Assembly: GCA_946902985.2 (NCBI GenBank)
Contig: OX336393.1
Location: 52,387,265-52,451,264, forward strand
Reading direction: 5' to 3'
DNA length: 64,000 nucleotides
Source: Meconema thalassinum
Lineage: Eukaryota; Arthropoda; Insecta; Orthoptera; Tettigoniidae
A program made the translations under genes and the position numbers. This document shows positions 39,393 through 48,762 of the stretch, piece after piece. Under the pieces are notes generated by a model. It worked only from the letters and a program-made list of their open reading frames with translations. It was not told where the DNA came from and did no database searches. The stretch's first letter is position 1. Each line of letters opens with the position of its first letter.

Positions 39393-42140
39393 TTAATCTT
39401 TACTGTATTCAACTATGCTCTTTGTCCGTTTGCTGCATGATGTGATGTGGTATTTGTTGCAGGTGTTATTGCACAGAGAACATATGCATTCTTCATTCGG
39501 TTCATGGTATTTTACATTTTTACAGATCTTGTGGTGGAAACCGTGGATGGCGAGTCTTGTTACCACATGTCTCATCTCCTGGTTCTCGTTTGTCCATCTT
39601 CTGTCCACCATTGCTTCTGTTGCGTAGAATTCAAGCGGGATTTCGTTCTGCTTCTGATGTCTTATCTCGAGGAGTTTCTTCATATGCTTAGTAGATGGCA
39701 GTTGTAGTCTTAATCTGAGATCTTCAATGTAGTATGTTTCTTTTGTTAGGACATATGCCAGCCTGGACTGGGACGTTCTTGCAATTCCTAGCACCCTTTT
39801 CAGGAAAGAAGCCTTTACTTTTTCAATTGTGATTAGGTCTGCCATGGATAGCCTTTCCCATATCAGTTCTAGACCATATGTAATGACGGGGGTTATTTTC
39901 GCGTCGAAGAGAATCATTGCTGTTTGTAGAGATAGTTTGGTAATATTGTTCAAATCGTACATTCCTCTAATGGCTGCTGCTGCTCGTTCCTTTATATGTA
40001 GTCTAAAGGATTGGCACGTTGTTTGTAGGGTGAGGCCGAGGTATTTGTAGGAATTGACTGTCTCAAGTTCAGTCTCTCCCAGGATCATTTTGTTTTCGGC
40101 GGCTAGTTTTCCTCCTTTTCGGAAGGCCATATGCACTGTCTTCTTTTCATTTATACTGAGCTCGTTTTCCTCCGCCCAGTCTTGCAAGTTGTTGAGCACT
40201 TCCTGTAGCTCCTGTCTGTTTGTAGACCCCAGAACCATGTCATCTGCGTACAGGTAAAGAGATACTGATTTTGTGTTTTCAATAGTCCGTATAACATCCG
40301 CTGTCGCGACGTTGAACAGAGTGGGACTCAGTGGGTCGCCTTGTAGTACTCCGTTGGTTTGGGTGATCTCTCTTGAGGTTGATATCCCATCATGTATCTC
40401 TACTTTGTTGAAAGCCAGGATGTTTTTTATCATATACGTGATTTCGGATTTTTCATCCATCATTTGCTCCAGTTTTATAATGAGCTTCGATCTGTTTAGT
40501 AGGTCGAAGGCCTTCGAGAAGTCGACAAATATGGCATGAAAAATTCCTTTAGGGTATCTAAGCGCTTGTTCTATGTCATTCAGTAGATTGTTGACAGCTT
40601 GAAGGGTGGACCTTCCTTTCCTGAACCCGAATTGTTGATCGGGAATCAGTTGATCGACTGTCGGGGTGAGCCTTTTGAGCAGAATGTTTGAAAATACTTT
40701 GAATATATTGTTCTCTAGAGCGATTCCTCGGTATGAGTTTGGGTCGTTGTCTTCTCCTTTGCCCTTGTGTAGAACCTTAATTATGGATTTTCTCCATTCG
40801 TCGGGTATTTCCCCTGTGGCTAGGCATCTGTTAAACAGATCTGACCATAGTTCACTTAGAATTTCAGCCAAGTCTTTCAGGATCTCATTGGAGATGCCGT
40901 CTGGGCCTGTCGCTTTCTTGTTTTTTGTCTTGCTGATTGTCGCAATTACTTCTTCCGATGTGATGGGTGTGCCCAATTCTACACGTGTGTGATATGTTGC
41001 GTTATACGCCGCTTGTGACTGAGTTATGTTCAGTACTTGTGAGAAGTGATTTTCCCATATATCCATATGAAATTGGCCAGATTTCCTCGTAGTCTTTTTT
41101 CTGATGGCTATGAAGGGGTCTTTTAGTGCTTCTTCTGCCTCCATTAAGGCTTGTTTTTCTATGTATTGAGCCTTTTTCTTTTTCAGGAGAGTTTTATATT
41201 CCTTTCTTTGTGCTGCATATTCTTCTAGAAGACCTTTTGTGTTGTGTAGTTTGGCCATGTGTAGTTTTAGGAGGACTTCATTTCTAAGTGTGTAGCATTC
41301 CGTATCAAACCATGGTTTAGCTCTTCTTTGGTTGATTGGGATTGTTGATGCTCGTATGGCCTCCTGAATTGTTGTCAGGGCTTGGTTGAGATTGTTTTCG
41401 TTAAGGCATTGTTTTGTTGCCTCCATTGCTTGTGCGTTGTTGCTTAGGGCATTTGCGTCAATCTTTCTGGAGCTCTTGTGGGTTAGTAGGTTCGGTATTT
41501 CCTCTTTAGTATTTCCGACTATAATATTGGTCCTGATAGGTATATGTTTTGTCAGTGGGGTGCAGGATGACTTCCAGAGTCCCTGTTGGTTTTGGATGGA
41601 GATGTTGCTTCCTCTGTAAAAAACTAGGTCGATGGTACTTGTGCCATTGTGGGCTATGTACGTTATTTCATTTGCTTTGTTTATAAGAGAGTAGCCTTCT
41701 TCTTGTAACATATCCAACATAGCTCTTGTTTTGTTGTTGGGCTTGTCTATTCTGCAGTTAAAATCTCCTGCCAGGATGACGTTTTTGTCTGTCTTTGTTC
41801 GGGCAATCGCCCCTGCTATTATTTCTATTGTGTCTTCTAGGGAAGATCCGTATGTGATGTATATACCTATTATTGTTAGGTTTGGGGTTTTCATTATTAC
41901 TAGGTTCTCTTCTTTTATCGAGCCTTCAATTTTCCCTATGGAAGGTTTGAAAATTATGGCGACTCCTCCCTCTGGTCTGCCTCTTGGGTTTGACTTGGCG
42001 AGAGAGTGAATTGCGTAGTGGCTCGTGAAGTTCAGAGGTTCTGTCAGGAAGGTTTCAGTGGCCACCATTATGTCGCTCTTTATCCAGATATCTTCAGGCG
42101 CTGTGCAGATTTTGCCTCTCAGACCCTCTACATTCCACAA
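39393..42140 (-). CDS. LINE ORF2, endonuclease and reverse transcriptase
   Basis: 915 residues as listed from a TTG at 42140; the frame is open for about 28 more codons upstream, to a stop near 42228, and overlaps ORF1 without an ATG. The AP-like endonuclease has VATET (about 30), AGDFNCR (124-130), TSTIDLVFYR (167-176) and LTKHIPI (196-202). The usual SDH before the last motif is TKH here. The RT has SYRGIAL (about 469), FVDFSKAFD (538-546), GVLQGDPLSP (597-606) and YADD (631-634). The C terminus has a CICSLCNNTC..H..C cluster near 890. No stops interrupt it. It nicks the target and reverse-transcribes element RNA. Confidence 0.92.
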   Translation of the reverse strand: MWNVEGLRGKICTAPEDIWIKSDIMVATETFLTEPLNFTSHYAIHSLAKSNPRGRPEGGVAIIFKPSIGKIEGSIKEENLVIMKTPNLTIIGIYITYGSSLEDTIEIIAGAIARTKTDKNVILAGDFNCRIDKPNNKTRAMLDMLQEEGYSLINKANEITYIAHNGTSTIDLVFYRGSNISIQNQQGLWKSSCTPLTKHIPIRTNIIVGNTKEEIPNLLTHKSSRKIDANALSNNAQAMEATKQCLNENNLNQALTTIQEAIRASTIPINQRRAKPWFDTECYTLRNEVLLKLHMAKLHNTKGLLEEYAAQRKEYKTLLKKKKAQYIEKQALMEAEEALKDPFIAIRKKTTRKSGQFHMDIWENHFSQVLNITQSQAAYNATYHTRVELGTPITSEEVIATISKTKNKKATGPDGISNEILKDLAEILSELWSDLFNRCLATGEIPDEWRKSIIKVLHKGKGEDNDPNSYRGIALENNIFKVFSNILLKRLTPTVDQLIPDQQFGFRKGRSTLQAVNNLLNDIEQALRYPKGIFHAIFVDFSKAFDLLNRSKLIIKLEQMMDEKSEITYMIKNILAFNKVEIHDGISTSREITQTNGVLQGDPLSPTLFNVATADVIRTIENTKSVSLYLYADDMVLGSTNRQELQEVLNNLQDWAEENELSINEKKTVHMAFRKGGKLAAENKMILGETELETVNSYKYLGLTLQTTCQSFRLHIKERAAAAIRGMYDLNNITKLSLQTAMILFDAKITPVITYGLELIWERLSMADLITIEKVKASFLKRVLGIARTSQSRLAYVLTKETYYIEDLRLRLQLPSTKHMKKLLEIRHQKQNEIPLEFYATEAMVDRRWTNENQEMRHVVTRLAIHGFHHKICKNVKYHEPNEECICSLCNNTCNKYHITSCSKRTKSIVEYSKD

Positions 42141-42192
42141 AAGTATTTCCAGATTTCTTTCGGCGTTTTTCAGTTTGGGGCTTCCGTTGGTG

Positions 42193-43110
42193 TTATTGCC
42201 TTCGAAATCGAAAGGTACGATATATTACCCTATCCGGCCAGAGACTTGTTTGCATAACGGAGTCCCTTTCTTCCATGGGTACCCCTATTTTAAAGGCTTT
42301 GCTGGTGCCACGGAATGGGAGCTGTTCGCAGCTGATTACCTTAGAGATGCCGTTTTGAGTAAGGTGTCCTTTTATGTCATCTTCGGTTACGTCGATGTCA
42401 AGTCTCCCAATGAATATCCAGGCGGTTCGTGGAGCTGCTCTCAGCCTGCCGATTTCGGAGCCTCCCGTGCCATGTTGTGGGGTTTTTCTTATCGTGTCGT
42501 CTAGTTTTCTTGTGTTCATGTTTGTTGAGGTGTCTTCGTTGGTATGTTTGCTAGGCAGATCTGGCCACTCTTTGTTTGCTGAAGGTCTGTCTCTATATTT
42601 GTTTCTGTTTGTATCTCTAATTGACGGTCGTGGTTTGGTGGTAGGTGGGTGCAGCAGCGTTGATGTTTTTGGAGTTTCAGTGAGGTCTTGGGTTTTGGGG
42701 TAGTCTAAGTCTTGTCGTTTTACAAGTATGTCTGCTTGTTGCAGTTGCGTCTCGAGAATTAGGGTCATTTTTTTCATAAGGTTTTCAGACAGTTCGTCTA
42801 GCTTTTCTTTGATGTTTTCGCATAATGTTTTATTTTCCAAGGCTATCTCTCTTACTTCTTTATTTAATTCTTGGTTGCTTGTCGCCGTTGGGGCCAAACC
42901 ATTTGACTTCAGGCGTAGTCTACAGGTCTCGCACATCCATAGTAGAGATCTCTTTTTTGAGTGAAGGGCGTTATACTCCGTTGTAGTCATAGAGGTGCAC
43001 TCCTTGTGGAACCATTGGTTGCAACCTCCGTCGCAACTCACTGCTGTGTCTTCTAGTGGTGTGTCCGAATCACATTTGGCACATCTCTTGTAGTCCATTG
43101 CGGGTAGCAT
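42193..43110 (-). CDS. LINE ORF1 protein, PHD finger and RRM-like domain
   Basis: 305 residues, starting at the ATG at 43110. Residues 10-63 form a C4HC3 PHD finger: C10, C13, C26, C30, H35, C38, C60, C63 (CDGGCNQWFHKEC is the core). Residues about 77-131 are heptad-like and charged (coiled coil expected). After a proline/threonine-rich linker, residues about 228-305 (AWIFIGRLDIDVTEDDIKGH to the end) look RRM-like. Such proteins bind element RNA and help form the ribonucleoprotein used for retrotransposition. ORF1 ends FRFRRQ, with its stop inside the upstream extension of ORF2. No disabling mutation is seen. Confidence 0.85.
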   Translation of the reverse strand: MLPAMDYKRCAKCDSDTPLEDTAVSCDGGCNQWFHKECTSMTTTEYNALHSKKRSLLWMCETCRLRLKSNGLAPTATSNQELNKEVREIALENKTLCENIKEKLDELSENLMKKMTLILETQLQQADILVKRQDLDYPKTQDLTETPKTSTLLHPPTTKPRPSIRDTNRNKYRDRPSANKEWPDLPSKHTNEDTSTNMNTRKLDDTIRKTPQHGTGGSEIGRLRAAPRTAWIFIGRLDIDVTEDDIKGHLTQNGISKVISCEQLPFRGTSKAFKIGVPMEERDSVMQTSLWPDRVIYRTFRFRRQ

Positions 43111-46100
43111 TGTTTGTAGTGATGTTCGTACGGTTCGGAATGTGAGAGTCTGTTTAAGCGCAGGTGTGGTTGGTAATGAGATAGGTTTGATTCTTATTCC
43201 TGTCTACTTTGTACCAGCTTTGCTGTATGGGGTTTGTTAGAAGGTCTTGTTGCACTTGCGACAGGAAGGTGGTCTGAGTCCGAAATGAATCACTGATGAG
43301 CTTGTATGCGTCTAGTGTGGTAAAACTTTCGGCGAAGGGTAGTGCGTTGTGTGCGCTTCATGCGGGAAAGCATTCAGCCGAGATTGTTTTCCAAGTGAGC
43401 GATAAGTATAATTTTACTGTTAGTGGTACTTAACCTAACTAATATTTTATCGGAAAGGGTCTTCTTTTGTGCATGTGTACTAGCAAATTACCTTTATTAT
43501 GGTTGGTCTTTTGTTGTCTTCAGCACAGGCGTTCCTTTTTACCTACTTTATCACTCATTTGAGCACACTAACACTGCGATTGACAGTATAAATTTCTAAA
43601 TTCCGGGAGCTCGAAATCGCCGCGTCACTCAACTCAACAAATATATTAAGGCAATCAGAAAATCAATTGTGTACTCCAGAGCGTGAAGGTACTTGACACA
43701 GTCAAAAAACTATAGTTACTCCCGAACTCAGTTGCCTTCAATCAACTCGTGGAATCCCACGTCCATACATTATTACAATAGGGATTGTTATTTATCTCTT
43801 ATGTCTTAATAGACCATTATCATATAAGAAACTACGATCTGAACCGGCAAACGAAAATATCCATCTACTAGGACCTCGGTTCAACGCCCGGGTCGTTAAC
43901 AACTTTAAACACGCCTGGTGTATTCATTTCTCTTTATAACAGCTTACGAGACGGTCTCTGTTCCCTCTCGCTTTAAGAGAGCTAGACTCTACTACTTGGG
44001 GTGCGATTTATGACACGTAGGGTGACGGCGACATCCTGTCTGACCCAACGTTAGTAGCTTATTTCCAAGGCTTTCAAAACAAACCTTCCCATTCTATCCA
44101 GTTCTGGGGAGACCAGGCTTTACTGTACCGTATACATTCAAACAACTATTCTTTGGTTCAAAGACCATTTTCGTATCCTTGGCATTTATTAATTATGAGA
44201 GGGTCCTCATTGATTGGGAAGATTAATACACATACGACGACGGAGAATTAAAGGGGCTTTTTATCATAAGAAGATCCTGCATTCGAATCTCTTCACGTGC
44301 CTCGGGATCAAATCCCTTACAGAGGACTTATACAAAATGCGATTTAGAGTCGGCCGTGGCCCATATGACATACGCTCAATAATACCATATATTAGCTCCC
44401 TTTTTAAATACATACACAATGCCTCGTGATACTATGTCACAAATAGAGGACTTATACAATTATCAATTCACTGCAATCAACTACCCTCCATAAGTAATGT
44501 ACCAAGTATTTTAACCACTACGCGTTCCTAGCGTGACACTTTAATATTATATTTGCGCTCATTATGCGCTATGCATTATTTTAAGCCGAAAATGTCTTCC
44601 CAAGAACTGATAAATCTCTTTAGTAACAATTCATATTATTTTAATTCACATATTAATCTTTCCGTTGTCGATAAATCGCTCCCTGTTTTAAAATATTCCA
44701 TTGAACATCATATCTTACACATACGTTAAGGCTTAACGTTCTTATGTTCATATCAATTTATTTGATTTTTATTTAACATTTCCATATTTAATTATTATTA
44801 TTATCTTTATTCTTTATACAAGCTCAAAAGCTATTTCTTTCATATCTCAACTTTACTTTATTTCAATGTCTTTCATGATAATTAATGATATTTCGCTTGC
44901 TCTTATGACATTTGTTAAATACATTAACCCTTTATTCACATATTTCCTCTACGGGATTTATTCTTTACTTAATTATTTTTAATTTCTCAATTTATTTTAT
45001 ATTATTGTTCAGACCGTGTTCTTGATTATTCAGTATTTATTTATTAAAACACATCCCTTTCACTCAAAAACTCCGGTGGGTTTGTACACAATCAATTTCT
45101 GACACCAAAATAGAATGAATTTAGTACTCACATGTTTCCAGATCATCCCATGATCTTTAATCTGGTGCGGTGCTTCATTTTTGGGCCCACTTTGAACTTT
45201 TTACTCCATATTAAAGGAATTCATCTTACGTAAAAACACTTTTTGACATATATTTAAAACACTTAATATTGACGACATTTTTATATACTGATGTGTCGCT
45301 TTTGAACACATAATAAACACTAAAAATATTATTTAACACACAATCTTAATTATTTTACACTTCACAATTCTCGATCACTAGGCCGTATTTTTGAGCCTAT
45401 CACACGTGATCTTCTTAAATTCCCGTTTCCAAGGGTGAAATTTATTCGATGTCGGCTTCCTATCCTGCAGAATGCGAAAGTCTCGAAACATCTATTGTTC
45501 CCTGGAGTCAAATTCTGCTATTCCTATCCTGGATAACCGGCTATTTATCTAGCCTGAACGGCTTCTTTGTAGATCTGTCTATCGATCCTAACGAAAGTCT
45601 ATACGGATCGAGGTCTCCTCTAAGACCTATAGATTTAGTTTATAGCAGCTAGCACTTCTCAATTCTAGTATTTTTAGAATAGTTCGCCTGCTTTCTGGAG
45701 ATAATGTTTATAGTCTCCTATCTTCTTTATTTGAACTGTTTTAACACTCCTACGTTTCGAACCTTATTCTGTTCTTCCCTTTTAGGTTTCTTCAATTTAA
45801 ATAACAGTTTATCTGTCTGGTACGATACTTCCGTACGTTATGATCTATTCGTTCGTACATTTAACGACCTATCGCCTTTAAGTCCGACGTTCGCAGCCTG
45901 CTCTGACTATATCTTACGAATTTTCACTTTAACTTGTATACAGTCGGGCCTAAATCCTATAATTAGGATTTTCCTAATATTTCACTACGGCGATACTTTA
46001 AAATTTCGTCTTGACCACTCCTTATGGAGGCAAGCAAGTCGTTAATACTGCGACGCCTGTGGCTATCGGATCTTACTTCTGCGGTGTAACACAACGTTTC

Positions 46101-46305
46101 TCCCCTCAAGGAGTACTGGTAGCTGTTTTCGATGTAACGCAGAGTAACGTCCCCTCACGGACTGTCGGAATGACTACTTCTACGTCGTGGTGCAGCACTT
46201 CCCCTCACGGAGTGCTCGTATGACTGCATGTGCTGATATAACTTCACGTCCTCCTGGACGGATTCGTACTGCGTGATGCGTGGCAACACCCCTCGGGCTG
46301 TTCAA
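43111..46305. other. Unassigned, about 3.2 kb
   Basis: The first 300 bp are probably LINE 5' untranslated sequence. The rest is A/T-rich with only short open frames on either strand. I found no RT, transposase, SINE head or inverted ends. It may hold a diverged LTR element or an intron/regulatory region, but nothing supports a choice. Confidence 0.35.
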
Positions 46306-46456
46306 GACTGCATGTGCTGTGATGTAGCCTTACGCCCCTCACGGGCTATTCGAGACTGCATGTGCTGTGATGTAGCCTTACGCCCCTCACGGGCTATTCG
46401 AGACTGCATGTGCTGTGATGTAGCCTTACGCCCCTCACGGGCTATTCGAGACTGCA
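46306..46456. repeat. 48-bp tandem repeat
   Basis: About three units of GACTGCATGTGCTGTGATGT plus TACGCCCCTCACGGGCTATT. The same phrases (CCCCTCACGG) occur more diverged at about 46105-46215, so the array was once longer. The short open frame with repeated CMCCDVALRPSRAI is a product of the 48-bp (16-codon) period. Confidence 0.85.
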
Positions 46457-47186
46457 TGGTTGGCTTGGTAAACCCAGAAGCTTTATACTATTTTACTACA
46501 AAAAAATAAGACTCTAGCCTTTTCTGTGGTCAACTTCTAAAATAATGGTGCCACAAATATAAAAATTATACCTTCCGAAAGCTCGTCTTCTCAATGTCAA
46601 ATGATCTTATTGCACCTAAGAATCGATCGTGCAATTCGGAGATATTAATTAATTTCTCGTCCTCAATTGTGTGGGTGTTGCATTTCTTTTGCTCTCTCCC
46701 CTCCACAGAGGCTTAGGTAATTCCCCTATGACGTCGTCTTACGTCGGCAGTTTTTTTCTGCGCAATTATTAAATGGTTTCTCTTTACTGAAAAATCTCTC
46801 ATTCAAAATGATTCACTGTACTGTGCTTGTTTACTCATTATTATGCTCGTAAACGTGTTAATTTTAATTATTCCTCTTCTGGCGCATAAGCGGCGTTGTC
46901 AATTTCCAGCAACGTCAGCTCGAATTCCGATTCAGGCTTCCTTGTCTATCACGGTGGAAATTTCCATTCAGTTATTAATACTCGTGACCAGCCCTCTCTT
47001 GAATGTCGAGTGGGGTGATCTCATCTAAGGAACATCTGTCCCTAGTCGCTTGCACAATGTTAAGCTATAATCCTGGCTTAAAATCTCTCTCCGTTCCTTT
47101 AAAAAACTATACGTTTCTTTCATTTCTTCCTTAAGGACATGGGTTCGACCGTCATGGACCCTATGGCCCATGGGTTCAATACCTCG
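46457..47186. other. Unassigned; possible LTR-element relic
   Basis: On the minus strand TTTGTGGCACCATTATTTTA near 46548 loosely resembles a primer-binding context of LTR elements. I see no LTR ends, gag or pol. No gene is recognised. Confidence 0.25.
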
Positions 47187-47392
47187 CCATTCTTAAATTA
47201 CGTCTGACAAGAATTTGTTGCACATGCATCTCCATGATAATATAATTAATAGTCCAGTCAGTGATTTTATCCCATCATGCCGAGACGTAAAACGGATATT
47301 GGTCGTAAGTTGTTCATTGACATTGGAAAAAATGCGTTTATCACGTAATGCATTCATAACTGTTCCCGGGCGAAGCCGGGTCAGGTTGCTAG
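47187..47392 (+). mobile_element. Helitron family 2, 3' part only
   Basis: It matches the last 200 bp of 25598-26409 and ends in the hairpin CCCGGGCGAAGCCGGG, eight bases, CTAG (47389-47392), then T. The 5' three quarters are absent. Confidence 0.75.
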
Positions 47393-48005
47393 TATGTATA
47401 TATATATCACTACAAACATGGTGTTATATAGTCCGCATCACATTAAATAAGTTTTTAAGAGTGAACCCTTACAGGCCGGACGTTTGTTTTAGACGAGTGA
47501 AAAATCCTAATGGAAGCCTGGAGACGAGTTACTACAGTACCTGCGTTGTTGTCGTCACTTGTCCCATGCGGTCAGATGATGAACAAAGCTATCTCACGCT
47601 TCTGCTGAAGTACAGTCATTGGCAAATATAATGGCGTTCTGTTCCGCGTCACACAATACGTCGGCGTAGACTGTACTGTTCTGCACGGCGGTGTCGTCAC
47701 GTGTCAAGTCTGGAATCCATTACATCAGACCGCTGGTGACAACTGTGAAGCGCGAGGGCGAGAGAATGACTAAGTACAGGCTCACCCGCAAGCTTCAAAG
47801 TCAAGGACAATCGTCTAAAAGAAACGTCTGGCTTGTACCAGTTGCCAGTGGCGAGCTTTAAGAGAAGACAAGGGAGGCCTGGCCACCTTTATTTTCCTGA
47901 ATAAATGTATTATTGTTGTCGTCATTATTTCGTATGCAATGATCAATACTCCTACTATTTGTTTTTTGAATCGTTCTTCTTGGAGCTCAGAAAATTCCAC
48001 GTAGA
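47393..48005. other. Unassigned spacer
   Basis: Starts with a short TA run (47395-47407). No gene is recognised. Confidence 0.4.
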
Positions 48006-48302
48006 GGCTTGGTAGATGCAGTGGCTCCTGCCAGGTGCCTGTTGTCATGGTAACCATGACGTCAGCCCAGCATGCAGTGGGAGGGGTGAATGTTGAAGGC
48101 ACTAGCAGGAGGCCAGGTAGATGCAGTGCCTCCTGCCAGGTGTCTGTTGTCATGGTAACCATGACGTCAGCCCAGCATGCAGTGGGAGGGGTGAATGTTG
48201 AAGGCACTAGCAGGAGGCCAGGTTGATGCAGTGCCTCCTGCCAGGTGTCTGTTGCCATGGTAACAGAGACGTCAGCCCAGCATGCAGCGGGAGGGGTGAA
48301 GT
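48006..48302. repeat. 105-bp minisatellite, short array
   Basis: Three units with TGACGTCA at 48057 and 48162, and AGACGTCA at 48266 in the last unit. Each unit has CATGGTAACC just before the TGACGTCA and an inverted repeat GCAGGAGGC / GCCTCCTGC. The last unit carries GTTGCCATGGTAAC. Open frames on the minus strand arise because 105 is a multiple of three. Confidence 0.92.
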
Positions 48303-48762
48303 CACTAAGAGGAGAGGCCAGAATGTTCCAGTTCCCCTCGCACTCAATGTTATGCAGCAGCAGTGATCATGCCCAAAGCAGAAGTCTTGTCCGTAAACAG
48401 TGCTGATTTAACGTGTTCCAATGAGGATGTTATTCGTTCCTTGAAATTCCCTTTCCTAGGATCAGTGAGTTTATATAATTATGTTCACGTTCTCGCCTTC
48501 TGTGCCCAATGTTATTGGTTCGAGGTCCCGCGAAATCGGTGTGCATCTGAGGGTGCTTAAATGTAACTGAGCCGTGTTAGAATGTCCGGAGGTCGCATGT
48601 TCGAATCCCAGCGCTGACAGCGGTTATCCCCTGGAATTTACCACACACCCTCCTGGCAAATGCCAGGATAGTACCTTCCACATACACCTAAGTACACGAG
48701 GCTACATGACTATGATGTCGCAAAGGGGGCATCCATTAATTACGTGAGGCGATTTTGGCGAT
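48303..48762. repeat. Duplicated 3' flank of the minisatellite, copy 1
   Basis: Matches 52663-53125 almost base for base (for example AATGTTCCAGTTCCCCTCGC and AGCAGTGATCATGCCCAAAG). It includes a SINE-like part at about 48585-48725 with TGTTCGAATCCC. At 48725 a GGGGGCATCCATTAATTACG terminal repeat of the DNA transposon seen at 53083 begins. Confidence 0.9.

Larger units (their letters stand above)
39311..43110 (-). mobile_element. Two-ORF non-LTR retrotransposon, nearly intact
   Basis: Minus-strand LINE with ORF1 (PHD-type zinc finger) and ORF2 (AP-like endonuclease plus RT). The 3' end probably lies in the (TTA)n-like tail at about 39311-39322. The 5' untranslated region probably continues beyond 43110, perhaps to about 43450, but I found no target-site duplication. 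CR1/L2-like affinity is suggested by the PHD finger in ORF1; the clade is not established. Confidence 0.85.

Noticed and set aside
39415..42009. Several plus-strand frames of 60-110 codons
   Set aside because: Antisense shadows of the LINE ORF2 on the minus strand.
46273..46509. Cysteine-rich repeated peptide frame
   Set aside because: Explained by a 48-bp tandem repeat of about three units.
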